Shown: positions 1 through 5,325 of the stretch, piece after piece | Layout of the letters: each line of letters starts with the position of its first letter | How positions within the stretch are numbered: the stretch's first letter is position 1 | Origin: Actinomycetota bacterium | Lineage (GTDB): Bacteria > Actinomycetota > Thermoleophilia > Gaiellales > Gaiellaceae | DNA length: 7,778 bases | Assembly: GCA_013695295.1 (NCBI GenBank) | Contig: JACDAS010000282.1 | Location: 1 to 7,778 of the forward strand | Direction: 5' to 3' | Position numbers and translations under genes: made by a program | Notes under the pieces: model-generated | The model's input: only the letters and a program-made list of their open reading frames with translations | Told to the model about the DNA's origin: nothing | The model's database searches: none

Positions 1-749
1 CGGTCAACGAGCTCGGTCAGCTGTCTTGGCAGGTCGCCGCGCTCGGCCCGAAGCGGCGGCGCCCCGGCCGCGATCGCGCGCGCGGTGCCGAGCAGCGAGG
101 GCGACCAGAAGGGGTGGCGGCCGGCGAGGAACTCCCAGAGCAGGACGCCGACCGCCCAGACGTCGGCGGCCGGCGTCGCCTTGCGGCCACGCAGGCGCTC
201 GGGCGAGATGTAGGCGAGCGTGCCGGGAACGTCGCCAACGGCGGTCAGGGTCTCCTCCTCGTTGATCAGCGCGAGCCCGAAGTCGAGCAGCCGGACCGAG
301 ATTCCAGGACCGTCGACGAGGAGGACGTTCGAAGGTTTGACGTCGCGGTGGACAATCCCCTGGCGGTGCGCGTGCGCGAGCCCGTCGAGCATCTGGACGG
401 CGATCGCCAGTACGTTCGGGTCGCGGATGTCGCCGCGCCGGAGCTCGTCGCGGAGCGTCCTACCGGGGACGTATTCGTAGGCGATGTAGACATGCCCGGC
501 GTCGCGCCCGAGCGCGTAGGCGCGCAGGCAGCGTTCGTGCCGGAGCCGGGCTGCGGTGGCCGCCTCGCGCTCGGCCCGGGAGCCCGCGTTGCCCTCGCGT
601 GCGACGATCTTCAAGGCCACCTCCCGCCCGGTCGGCTCGTCGACGGCGAGCCAGACCGAGCCCGACCCGCCGCTGCCGAGCGGCCGCACCGGCCGAAAGC
701 GATCGAGGACGAGTCTCCCCCGCGGAAGCTCGGACGCCAGGGATCCCAT
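1..749 (-). CDS. Serine/threonine protein kinase, N-terminal part (runs off left edge)
   Basis: Translating the minus strand from ATG at 747-749 gives 249 uninterrupted codons up to the window edge. The product is a Hanks-type Ser/Thr kinase catalytic domain, which phosphorylates protein Ser/Thr with ATP in the cytoplasm. Visible motifs in order: glycine-rich loop LGSGGSGSVWLA (24-35), VALK lysine K47, helix-C glutamate E62, hinge EYV (92-94), catalytic loop HRDVKPSN (134-141, D136), DFG (156-158), an activation segment with T167, T169 and T177, SPE in place of APE (182-184), and DVWAVG (196-201). All catalytic residues are intact, so it should be active. The end of the C-lobe and everything after it lie outside the window, so any transmembrane or sensor domain (for example PASTA) is unseen. 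The start is chosen because the kinase lobe begins about 20 residues later and no better in-frame start is evident. No Shine-Dalgarno lies at normal distance; the nearest GGAG on this strand is more than 25 nt upstream. It is divergent from the CARDB-like membrane protein gene. Confidence 0.93.
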   Translation of the reverse strand, partial: MGSLASELPRGRLVLDRFRPVRPLGSGGSGSVWLAVDEPTGREVALKIVAREGNAGSRAEREAATAARLRHERCLRAYALGRDAGHVYIAYEYVPGRTLRDELRRGDIRDPNVLAIAVQMLDGLAHAHRQGIVHRDVKPSNVLLVDGPGISVRLLDFGLALINEEETLTAVGDVPGTLAYISPERLRGRKATPAADVWAVGVLLWEFLAGRHPFWSPSLLGTARAIAAGAPPLRAERGDLPRQLTELVD

Positions 750-770
750 CAAGCCTGGGTTGGCGGCGGC

Positions 771-783
771 AGGAGAAACTCCT
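771..783. repeat. Short perfect inverted repeat in the kinase/CARDB divergent gap
   Basis: AGGAG-AAA-CTCCT is a 5-3-5 perfect inverted repeat in the middle of the 87-bp intergenic region between the divergent kinase and membrane-protein genes. On the minus strand the AGGAG half lies upstream of the kinase ATG but too far away to act as its ribosome binding site. It could be a small operator or chance, since a 5-bp arm is weak evidence. Confidence 0.25.
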
Positions 784-803
784 TTCCTGTCCGAACAACC
801 GGG

Positions 804-809
804 TACAGT
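804..809 (+). promoter_or_regulatory. Candidate -10 element (TACAGT) for the CARDB-like gene
   Basis: TACAGT fits the TAnnnT core of a housekeeping -10 box and lies 27 nt upstream of the ATG at 837, in the only intergenic stretch available. No recognisable -35 box is found 16-18 bp upstream. The shape resembles the TACATT and TACGAT elements found ahead of two other genes in this window. Confidence 0.3.
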
Positions 810-836
810 GGCCTCAGTTTCGCCTCCGGAACGCCT

Positions 837-2000
837 ATGACCGAGCGCGACGACGATTTCGAGTTCGACTTCTTCGACGAGCCCGCGTCGCAGGAGCAGA
901 CAGTCGAGCGGCCGCCGCGCAGGCTCGTGCGAGCGCAAGGGCCGAAGGGTCCGTCGGACGGTCCCCCGCGCCGGCCGCGGCTTCGGACGGGGGCTGGTGG
1001 GGCGCCGCTTCTGCGCCTCGTCGGTCTGATCGCCTTCGCGATCCTCATCATCGTGCTGCTCGTCTTCTGGGTGAACAGCTGCCGCGACTCCGGCAAGAAG
1101 AACTCGTACAAGCGCTATCTCGATCGTCTCGGTCAGGTGGCCGGCGACTCGCAGCAGGTCGGGAACGAGCTGACTGACCTCCTGACGACGCCGGGGCTTC
1201 GGTTCGGCCAGCTCGACGAGCGGCTGAACGGCCTCGCCCAGCAGCAGCAGCAGGATGTGACGCTGGCGCGCGAGCTCTCGCCGCCGGGCGCGCTCTCGAT
1301 CGAGCATCGGCATGCGGTGGAGGCGCTCGAGTTCCGCGTCAGTGGCCTCCAGGGCCTCGCCGCGGCCTTCCGGCAGGCCTCGACCGCGAAGAACACGACC
1401 GGCACGGTCACGGCGCTCGTCGGCCAGGCCGAGCGGCTCGTCACGAGCGACGTGATCTGGGACGACCTCTTCAAGACGCCCGTCGTCTCCAAGCTCCAGC
1501 AGGAGGGCCTCGCGGGTGAGGTGCGCGTTCCCGACTCGAACTTCGTCCAGTTCCCGGACTTCGCCAGCACGCGCACGCTCGCCGACATCCTCGAGCGCCT
1601 GCGCGGTGGCACCACGGACGACGGCGGTGGCCTGCACGGCACGGCCCTCGGCCCTGTGCGCGCGCTGCCGAGCGGCCAGGAGCTCTCCACGGACACGGAC
1701 AACACCGTCGTCGCCACCACGGGTCTCGGCTTCTCCGTCACGGTGGAGGATTCGGGCGACTCCCAGGAGGTCGGCGTCCAGGTGACGCTCACCATCCAGC
1801 AGGAGCCGGCGCCGATCGTCAAGCGCCAGACGATCGCCGTGATCAACGCCGGGGAGCAGAAGACACTCGTCTTCAGGAACCTCGGCGAGGTGACCTTCGC
1901 GACGAAGACCACCCTCAAGATCGACGTCAAGGCCGTGCCCAACGAGGCGAACCTCGACAACAACTCGGTCGAGTACCCCATTATCTTCTCGCTCGGCTAG
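837..2000 (+). CDS. Single-pass membrane protein with C-terminal CARDB-like domain
   Basis: A 387-residue protein. The frame stays open far upstream to 114, but that part is antisense to the kinase, so the ATG at 837 is taken as the start. This gives a sensible membrane protein preceded by GGAA and a candidate -10. Layout: a very acidic aromatic N-terminus (MTERDDDFEFDFFDEP), a Pro/Arg-rich basic stretch (25-50), one transmembrane helix (about 58-79), a helical region with a five-Gln run (135-139), a low-complexity Thr/Gly/Asp stretch, then a beta-rich domain (about 298-385). That last domain ends with the LDNNSVEYPI pattern typical of CARDB/Ig-like adhesion modules. Basic residues just before the helix predict N-inside, C-outside topology. 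It heads a likely operon with the DUF4446 gene and is divergent from a protein kinase, so a cell-envelope role is plausible. No enzymatic motif is visible. The fold assignment is moderate, the membrane topology strong. Confidence 0.85.
   Translation: MTERDDDFEFDFFDEPASQEQTVERPPRRLVRAQGPKGPSDGPPRRPRLRTGAGGAPLLRLVGLIAFAILIIVLLVFWVNSCRDSGKKNSYKRYLDRLGQVAGDSQQVGNELTDLLTTPGLRFGQLDERLNGLAQQQQQDVTLARELSPPGALSIEHRHAVEALEFRVSGLQGLAAAFRQASTAKNTTGTVTALVGQAERLVTSDVIWDDLFKTPVVSKLQQEGLAGEVRVPDSNFVQFPDFASTRTLADILERLRGGTTDDGGGLHGTALGPVRALPSGQELSTDTDNTVVATTGLGFSVTVEDSGDSQEVGVQVTLTIQQEPAPIVKRQTIAVINAGEQKTLVFRNLGEVTFATKTTLKIDVKAVPNEANLDNNSVEYPIIFSLG
1239..1253 (+). repeat. (CAG)5 trinucleotide run encoding five glutamines
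   Basis: Five perfect in-frame CAG codons encode Gln135-139 of the CARDB-like membrane protein, in a helical extracytoplasmic region. Identical codons without synonymous CAA would allow slippage, so the run length could vary between strains. Confidence 0.6.
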
Positions 2001-2005
2001 GAGAG
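1999..2005 (+). promoter_or_regulatory. Ribosome binding site of the DUF4446 gene overlapping the upstream stop
   Basis: AGGAGAG starts within the TAG stop codon of the preceding gene (1998-2000) and sits 7 nt before the GTG at 2013. It fixes the GTG as the start and points to translational coupling of the two genes. Confidence 0.75.
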
Positions 2006-2012
2006 CTGAGGC

Positions 2013-2474
2013 GTGCTCTGGGTCGGCCTCGCCGGGATCGCCGTCGCACTGGTGGCGCTCGGGTTGACGGGGGCGATGTGGCGGCAGCTCGGGAAGCTTC
2101 GAGCGGCGCAGGTCGTGCTGCTCGGCGGGAGCAAGGCCGACCTCGTGGACTTCGCGGTCTCGCTGCAGGGCCGGATCGACGACCTCCACGGTGCCGTGGA
2201 CGAGGTCGCCGCCGGCCTCTCACGGGTCGACCGCCGGGTGGACGGGACGGTCACGAACACCGCGATCGTCCGCTACGACGCCTACGGGGGAACCGGGGGC
2301 CACCAGTCCGCCTCGGTGGCGCTGCTCGACGCCGGTCGCTCGGGGATCGTGCTCAGCGCCATCCAGGGTCGCGACTACGCGCGGATCTACGTCAAGGAGG
2401 TCGATCACGGGCGCGCGCCGGTCGCGCTCTCGCCCGAGGAGCAGCAGGCCGTCGAGCGAGCGATGACTCCCTAG
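2013..2474 (+). CDS. DUF4446 family membrane-anchored coiled-coil protein
   Basis: A 153-residue protein from a GTG start with a strong AGGAG. Residues 2-22 form an N-terminal hydrophobic anchor with almost nothing before it. Residues 24-76 are an amphipathic, probably coiled-coil stretch with regularly spaced Leu/Val. Residues 77-152 hold the DUF4446 core: TNTAIVRYDAYG (81-92), then S-ASVALLD, then GIVLSAIQGRDYARIYVKEV, and a final helix SPEEQQAVERA. The family is widespread in Gram-positive bacteria, and its biochemical function is not known. In Firmicutes such genes are often near chromosome-partitioning genes, but none is visible here. It lies 12 bp after the CARDB-like gene and almost certainly shares its transcript, which suggests both products work at the membrane. 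The length is normal for the family and I see no truncation. Confidence 0.9.
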   Translation: MLWVGLAGIAVALVALGLTGAMWRQLGKLRAAQVVLLGGSKADLVDFAVSLQGRIDDLHGAVDEVAAGLSRVDRRVDGTVTNTAIVRYDAYGGTGGHQSASVALLDAGRSGIVLSAIQGRDYARIYVKEVDHGRAPVALSPEEQQAVERAMTP

Positions 2475-2532
2475 CAGCGGCCAGCGCCCCCGGGTGGCCC
2501 CGAGGCCTGCGGCCCACTCGGAAGCGGCTCGG

Positions 2533-2538
2533 TACATT
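2533..2538 (+). promoter_or_regulatory. Candidate -10 (TACATT) for a leaderless HNH transcript
   Basis: TACATT matches TAnnnT and ends 8 nt before the ATG at 2547, the spacing expected if transcription starts at or next to the A of the ATG. There is no Shine-Dalgarno ahead of this gene, which is consistent with leaderless translation. No -35 resembling TTGACA is seen at normal distance. Confidence 0.4.
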
Positions 2539-2546
2539 TCCCGCGG

Positions 2547-3062
2547 ATGCAGCAGGTCCTCGTTTTGAACGCGAGCTACGAGCCGCTGAACGTGTGCTCC
2601 GTGCGACGCGCGCACGTGCTCGTCTTCAAGGGAAAGGCCGAGGTGCTCGAGCAACTCGAGCGGCCGCTGCGCACCTCGACGGACACGTATCCGTGGCCGC
2701 ACGTGATCCGGCTCGTCACCTACGTGCACGTGCCGAGAGCCGCGCAGCGGAAGATCTCGCGCCGGGCGCTCTTCGCTCGCGACAACTGGCAATGCGTCTA
2801 CTGCGGCACCGGCGGTCGCCTGACGCTCGACCACGTCGTCCCGCGCAGTCGCGGGGGCGGATCGGTGTGGGAGAACGTGGTCACCTCCTGCGCGCCCTGC
2901 AATCTGCGCAAGGGGAACAGGCTGCCCGAGGAGGTCGCGATGGAGCTTCGCTCGGCGCCCCGTCCTCCCGCCTCGGTGCTCTTCATCCATCTCGCGGCCC
3001 CCGAGATTCCGACGCGCTGGCAGCCCTACCTGAGTCGGCTTTCGTCCTCGACCGCCGCCTGA
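2547..3062 (+). CDS. HNH endonuclease-fold protein
   Basis: A 171-residue protein. The N-terminal half (1-70, MQQVLVLNASYEPLNVCSVR...) is the conserved leader of a stand-alone HNH family common in Actinobacteria and Cyanobacteria. The HNH domain covers about 72-125: a zinc knuckle with C83-x2-C86 and C115-x2-C118, the catalytic LDHVVPRSRGG segment with D95-H96, the WENVVTSC segment with N110, and the final CNLRKG with N119 and K122. All metal-binding and catalytic positions are present, so a divalent-metal-dependent DNA nicking or cleaving activity is expected. The cellular role of this family is not established. No methyltransferase, toxin, immunity or terminase gene is beside it, so restriction and phage packaging are not supported. 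The ATG has no Shine-Dalgarno, but TACATT lies 8 nt upstream. A 72-bp gap separates it from the DUF4446 gene, so it is probably its own transcript. Confidence 0.92.
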   Translation: MQQVLVLNASYEPLNVCSVRRAHVLVFKGKAEVLEQLERPLRTSTDTYPWPHVIRLVTYVHVPRAAQRKISRRALFARDNWQCVYCGTGGRLTLDHVVPRSRGGGSVWENVVTSCAPCNLRKGNRLPEEVAMELRSAPRPPASVLFIHLAAPEIPTRWQPYLSRLSSSTAA

Positions 3063-3069
3063 CGCCAAT

Positions 3070-3099
3070 GTGACGTCCGGCCTGCCGGCTTCGTATGAG
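3070..3099 (+). promoter_or_regulatory. Weak candidate promoter for the SIMPL gene
   Basis: GTGACG (3070-3075) and TATGAG (3094-3099) match TTGACA and TATAAT at four of six positions each and are separated by 18 bp. They lie between the HNH stop and the SIMPL ribosome binding site. CACAAT at 3106-3111 is an alternative -10 without a -35 partner. Both are weak. Confidence 0.25.
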
Positions 3100-3128
3100 G
3101 CTCGACACAATCGGACCGGGAGGACGAC

Positions 3129-3839
3129 ATGAAGCTCAGGTATCTGGCGATGCTCGCCGCAGTCGCGCTCGCTGTCGCGGCGCTCGCTGCAGTCGGCCGG
3201 CCGGAGGCGGCAACCGGAGAGGTGGACGAGACCGACCGCACCCTCACCGTCTCGGGCACGGGATTCGTCTCGAGCGTGCCGGACCGGGTAGCCTTCAGCT
3301 TCGGGGTCGGGACCCAGGCGAAGACGGCCGTCCAGGCGCTCGGCGCCAACAGCGCGGTGATGCGGAAGGTGATCGCGGCCCTCAAGGCGGCCGGGATCGC
3401 GGCCGAGGACATCCAGACGGAGCAGGTCTCGATCTCGCCCCGCTACGACAAGGACGGCAACGAGATCGTGGGCTACCAGGCCTCGAACTCCGTCGGCGTC
3501 ATGCTGCGCAGGCTGGCGAGGGCGGGAGCGGTGATCGACGCGGCCGCGGGCGCCGGCGCGACGCAGGTCTACGGCCCGTCGCTCTCGGCCTCGAACCAGG
3601 GTGTGCTCGCGCGCCAGGCGCTGCGCGACGCGATCGCCGACGCACGCGCGAACGCCGACGCGATCGCGGGCGCTGCTGGCGCGACGCTCGGCCGGGTGCT
3701 GACCGTGAACGTGGACGACTCGACGCCCCCCGTGCCGCAGCGGGCCAAGGCGTCCGCCGACAGCTCCGAGGAGCCGCCGGTGGAGGGGGGAACCCAGGTC
3801 GTCGAGGCGACCGTGACGGTGACCTACGAGCTGCGCTAA
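3129..3839 (+). CDS. Exported SIMPL (DUF541) domain protein
   Basis: A 236-residue protein. The ATG is preceded by GGGAGGA (3118-3124) at ideal spacing. Residues 1-28 form a Sec-type signal peptide: KLRY basic start, a long Ala/Leu/Val core, and a cleavage region near PEA-A. There is no lipobox cysteine, so a secreted or periplasm-like location is expected. The rest is one SIMPL/DUF541 domain. It begins TVSGTG (40-45), followed by a helix with conserved A-N-S, then the IQTEQVSISPRYD strand, GYQASNSVGV, the GAVIDAA-GA helix, and a long A/D/N-rich helix, ending in the typical beta strand VEATVTVTYEL. The family includes BP26/OMP28-type proteins and YggE, linked to oxidative stress, but the molecular function is unsettled. 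A Pro/Ser/Glu-rich insert (PPVPQRAKASADSSEEPP) before the last strand is common in the family. It is a monocistronic gene by appearance, converging on the sulfurtransferase gene. Confidence 0.93.
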   Translation: MKLRYLAMLAAVALAVAALAAVGRPEAATGEVDETDRTLTVSGTGFVSSVPDRVAFSFGVGTQAKTAVQALGANSAVMRKVIAALKAAGIAAEDIQTEQVSISPRYDKDGNEIVGYQASNSVGVMLRRLARAGAVIDAAAGAGATQVYGPSLSASNQGVLARQALRDAIADARANADAIAGAAGATLGRVLTVNVDDSTPPVPQRAKASADSSEEPPVEGGTQVVEATVTVTYELR

Positions 3840-3865
3840 GGGCGTCGCTCGCGATGCCCGTGTCA

Positions 3866-3889
3866 GGATCGCGGGCTTGCCCGTGATCC
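3866..3889. terminator. Strong hairpin with CUUG tetraloop between convergent genes
   Basis: GGATCGCGGG (3866-3875) pairs with CCCGTGATCC (3880-3889) through ten base pairs, one being a G-U wobble on the + transcript, around a CTTG loop closed by G-C. It starts 27 bp after the SIMPL stop and ends 45 bp before the sulfurtransferase stop, so it is well placed to end transcripts from both sides. There is no U-tract on either strand, so it is not a textbook intrinsic terminator. It could instead stabilise 3' ends. An 8-bp direct repeat TGCCCGTG occurs at 3855-3862 and 3878-3885. Confidence 0.6.
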
Positions 3890-3933
3890 GTCTGAAACGA
3901 CCGGCCGAGCGCGCGGGGTACAGACCCACGCTT

Positions 3934-4665
3934 CTAGGGACGCTCGACCGGTAGCCCCCTGGTCGACCAGTCGCTCCACGAGCCCGGGTACAGCTTCGCG
4001 TCGGGGCGGCCCGCTTCGGCCAGGGCGAGCAGGTCGACGCAGGCGGTGATCCCCGAGCCGCAGTAGACGACGATCTCCTCCGCCTCGAGGAGATCGTCCG
4101 GCGGCTCGAAGGCCCGCGTGTACGGGAGGTTCCGCGCCCCCGGGATGTGTCCCGCCACGGGGTCGATCGGCTCGACGTCCCCGCGGTAGCGCTCCGGGAC
4201 GCGCGCGTCGAGCACGAGCAGCCGCGAGTCGCCCAGGCGGGCGGCGAGGCCCTCGGCGTCGATCGTGTCGCCGGCGCGGAGCCGCGGCTCGAAGCGTCCG
4301 GGGTCGATCTGCTCGGGGCCTGCCCGGAGCGGCCCCGCCCAGGCTCCGATCCCGCCTCGCAGGACCGCCGCCTGCTCGTGCCCGAAGTGGCGCAGCAGCC
4401 ACCAGAGCCGAGCAGCGCCTCCGGTCATCCCCTGGTCGTAGGCGACGACGAAGGTGCTCCGGTCGATGCCTGCACGCGAGGCGGCCGCGGCGAACACCTC
4501 CGGCGGCGGCAGCGGGTGCCGCCCCGCGCCCTCCACCGAGAGGTCGGCGAGGTCGGTGTCGAGGTCGAGGAAGGCGGCGCCGGGGACGTGGCCCGCGAGG
4601 TAGAGCTCTCGGCCCCGCTCCGGGTGCCCGAGCTCGAAACGACAGTCGACGAAGCGGTAGCGCAT
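3934..4665 (-). CDS. Two-domain rhodanese sulfurtransferase (thiosulfate/3-mercaptopyruvate type)
   Basis: A 243-residue protein of two tandem rhodanese domains that moves sulfane sulfur from thiosulfate or 3-mercaptopyruvate to an acceptor such as cyanide or a thiol, via a cysteine persulfide. Domain 1 (about 1-115) is catalytically inactive: GHVPGA (25-30) is present, but aspartate D77 in YDQG replaces the active cysteine. Domain 2 (about 133-243) has LDAR (152-155), R159, GHIPGA (172-177) and the active loop CGSGIT starting at C202. A CGSG-type loop resembles 3-mercaptopyruvate sulfurtransferases more than the CRKG loop of thiosulfate enzymes, so MST activity is favoured; this rests on the motif alone. 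The N-terminus is short, going almost directly into the first strand (FVDCRF). No in-frame ATG, GTG or TTG exists between the upstream in-frame TAG and this ATG, so the start is well determined. There is no Shine-Dalgarno, but a -10-like TACGAT lies 6 nt upstream. Confidence 0.92.
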   Translation of the reverse strand: MRYRFVDCRFELGHPERGRELYLAGHVPGAAFLDLDTDLADLSVEGAGRHPLPPPEVFAAAASRAGIDRSTFVVAYDQGMTGGAARLWWLLRHFGHEQAAVLRGGIGAWAGPLRAGPEQIDPGRFEPRLRAGDTIDAEGLAARLGDSRLLVLDARVPERYRGDVEPIDPVAGHIPGARNLPYTRAFEPPDDLLEAEEIVVYCGSGITACVDLLALAEAGRPDAKLYPGSWSDWSTRGLPVERP

Positions 4666-4671
4666 GCCGCG

Positions 4672-4677
4672 ATCGTA
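4672..4677 (-). promoter_or_regulatory. Candidate -10 (TACGAT) for a leaderless sulfurtransferase transcript
   Basis: On the minus strand TACGAT is followed by exactly six bases and then the ATG at 4665, placing the predicted transcription start on the A of the start codon. No ribosome binding site is present. No convincing -35 box is seen 16-18 bp upstream. Confidence 0.42.
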
Positions 4678-4701
4678 CGCATCAAGTAGGCCCGCGCAGA
4701 C

Positions 4702-4720
4702 CCTCCCGCTCCGCGGGAGG
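4702..4720. terminator. Perfect 8-bp GC hairpin between GNAT and sulfurtransferase genes
   Basis: CCTCCCGC (4702-4709) and GCGGGAGG (4713-4720) are perfect inverted repeats around a 3-nt loop. On the minus strand it lies about 60 nt after the GNAT stop and about 25 nt upstream of the sulfurtransferase -10 candidate. It would therefore separate the two leftward genes. There is no T-run after it on either strand, so the terminator call is tentative. It could also bind a regulator of the downstream gene. Confidence 0.5.
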
Positions 4721-4781
4721 CCTTCACGCTAAGAGCTCAAGTGCAGAAGGGCGAAACGTCGATTTCCTTCCAAGTGCGGGT

Positions 4782-5282
4782 TCAAGGCATTCGGCGCTCC
4801 AGCAGGAGGACGTCGCGCCAGGCGCCGTTCAGCTTCCCGAGGCGTTCGCGGACGCCCACGACCCGGAAGCCGCAGCGGCGGTGGAGCGCGAGGCTCGCCG
4901 CGTTCTCCGGAAAGACGCCGGCCTGGACGGTCCAGATTCCGGCCCGTTCCGCGCCTTCGACGAGCTCCCGCAGCAGGCGCGCCCCGACCCCGCGCCCACG
5001 TGCGCGGCCCGCGACGTACACGCTCACCTCGGCCACGCCGGCGTAGACCGGCCGCGCAGACACCTGCGAGAGCGCGGCCCATCCCGCCACCTCGCCGTCG
5101 ATGCAAGCGACGAGGCGGTGCCGCTCGAAGTGCGCCCGATCCCAGTCCGGCCACGCCGGCGGCTCCGTCTCGAAGGTCGCGTTCGCAGAGGCGATCCCCT
5201 CCGCGTAGATCGCTCGCACTGCTGGCCAGTCCGAGGGGGAGAGCGGCCGGAGGATCGGCGGCACCCCGGTCACACGGTGCAC
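4782..5282 (-). CDS. GNAT N-acetyltransferase, phosphinothricin acetyltransferase-like
   Basis: A protein of up to 166 residues that transfers acetyl from acetyl-CoA to a small amine, probably in the cytoplasm. Visible features: N-terminal ILRPLSPSDWPAVRAIYAEGI, then the SANATFETEPP segment characteristic of the phosphinothricin/methionine-sulfoximine acetyltransferase (Pat/MnaT/YncA) branch; the RPVYAGVAEVSVYV strand (77-90); the acetyl-CoA pyrophosphate loop RGRGVG (95-100); AGVFPENAASLALHRRCGF (121-139); and GKLNGAWRDVLLLERR (149-164). Family members N-acetylate glutamine-synthetase inhibitors or amino acids such as methionine derivatives; the true substrate cannot be read from sequence. 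The start is uncertain. The longest frame begins with GTG at 5282, but GTG codons at 5273 and 5264 are also in frame, and 5264 best fits the family's short N-terminus. None has a clear Shine-Dalgarno. A long hairpin directly upstream separates it from the helical-repeat gene. Confidence 0.9.
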   Translation of the reverse strand: MHRVTGVPPILRPLSPSDWPAVRAIYAEGIASANATFETEPPAWPDWDRAHFERHRLVACIDGEVAGWAALSQVSARPVYAGVAEVSVYVAGRARGRGVGARLLRELVEGAERAGIWTVQAGVFPENAASLALHRRCGFRVVGVRERLGKLNGAWRDVLLLERRMP

Positions 5283-5285
5283 GCA

Positions 5286-5321
5286 CGGCGGAGCGGACCG
5301 GGTGTCGGCCCGCTCCCGCCG
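5286..5321. terminator. Long GC-rich hairpin filling the gap upstream of the GNAT gene
   Basis: CGGCGGAGCGG (5286-5296) pairs with CCGCTCC-C-GCCG (5310-5321), an 11-bp stem with one bulged C. An inner CCG/CGG stem (5298-5300 with 5306-5308) closes a GGTGT loop. The hairpin occupies nearly all of the 43-bp space between the stop at 5326 and the GNAT GTG at 5282. Placement suggests termination or 3'-end protection of the helical-repeat gene transcript. There is no U-tract, and GNAT translation would start only a few bases after the stem if the transcript continued. Confidence 0.5.
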
Positions 5322-5325
5322 CCTC

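Noticed and set aside
114..836. 241-codon upstream extension of the CARDB-like gene's reading frame
   Set aside because: It is antisense to the clearly real kinase catalytic domain, is low-complexity Arg/Pro/Gly-rich, and a sensible ATG with a membrane-protein N-terminus occurs at 837.
1133..1981. 282-codon open frame on the minus strand
   Set aside because: It is antisense to the CARDB-like gene, with a Ser/Arg-rich translation that is the usual complement shadow of Asp/Glu/Thr-rich coding DNA.
2475..2546. Possible terminator between the DUF4446 and HNH genes (GGCC-rich stems)
   Set aside because: Only 4-bp stems such as GGCC-CCGA-GGCC and GGCC-TGC-GGCC are seen, with no T-run, which is expected by chance at this GC content.
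2078..3073. 331-codon open frame on the plus strand
   Set aside because: It is a frame-shifted shadow of the DUF4446 and HNH genes and shows no domain of its own.
2220..3929. 569-codon open frame on the minus strand
   Set aside because: It runs opposite to the DUF4446, HNH and SIMPL genes, all of which have recognisable family motifs. Its translation is Arg/Gly/His-rich with no domain, as expected for an antisense frame in GC-rich DNA.
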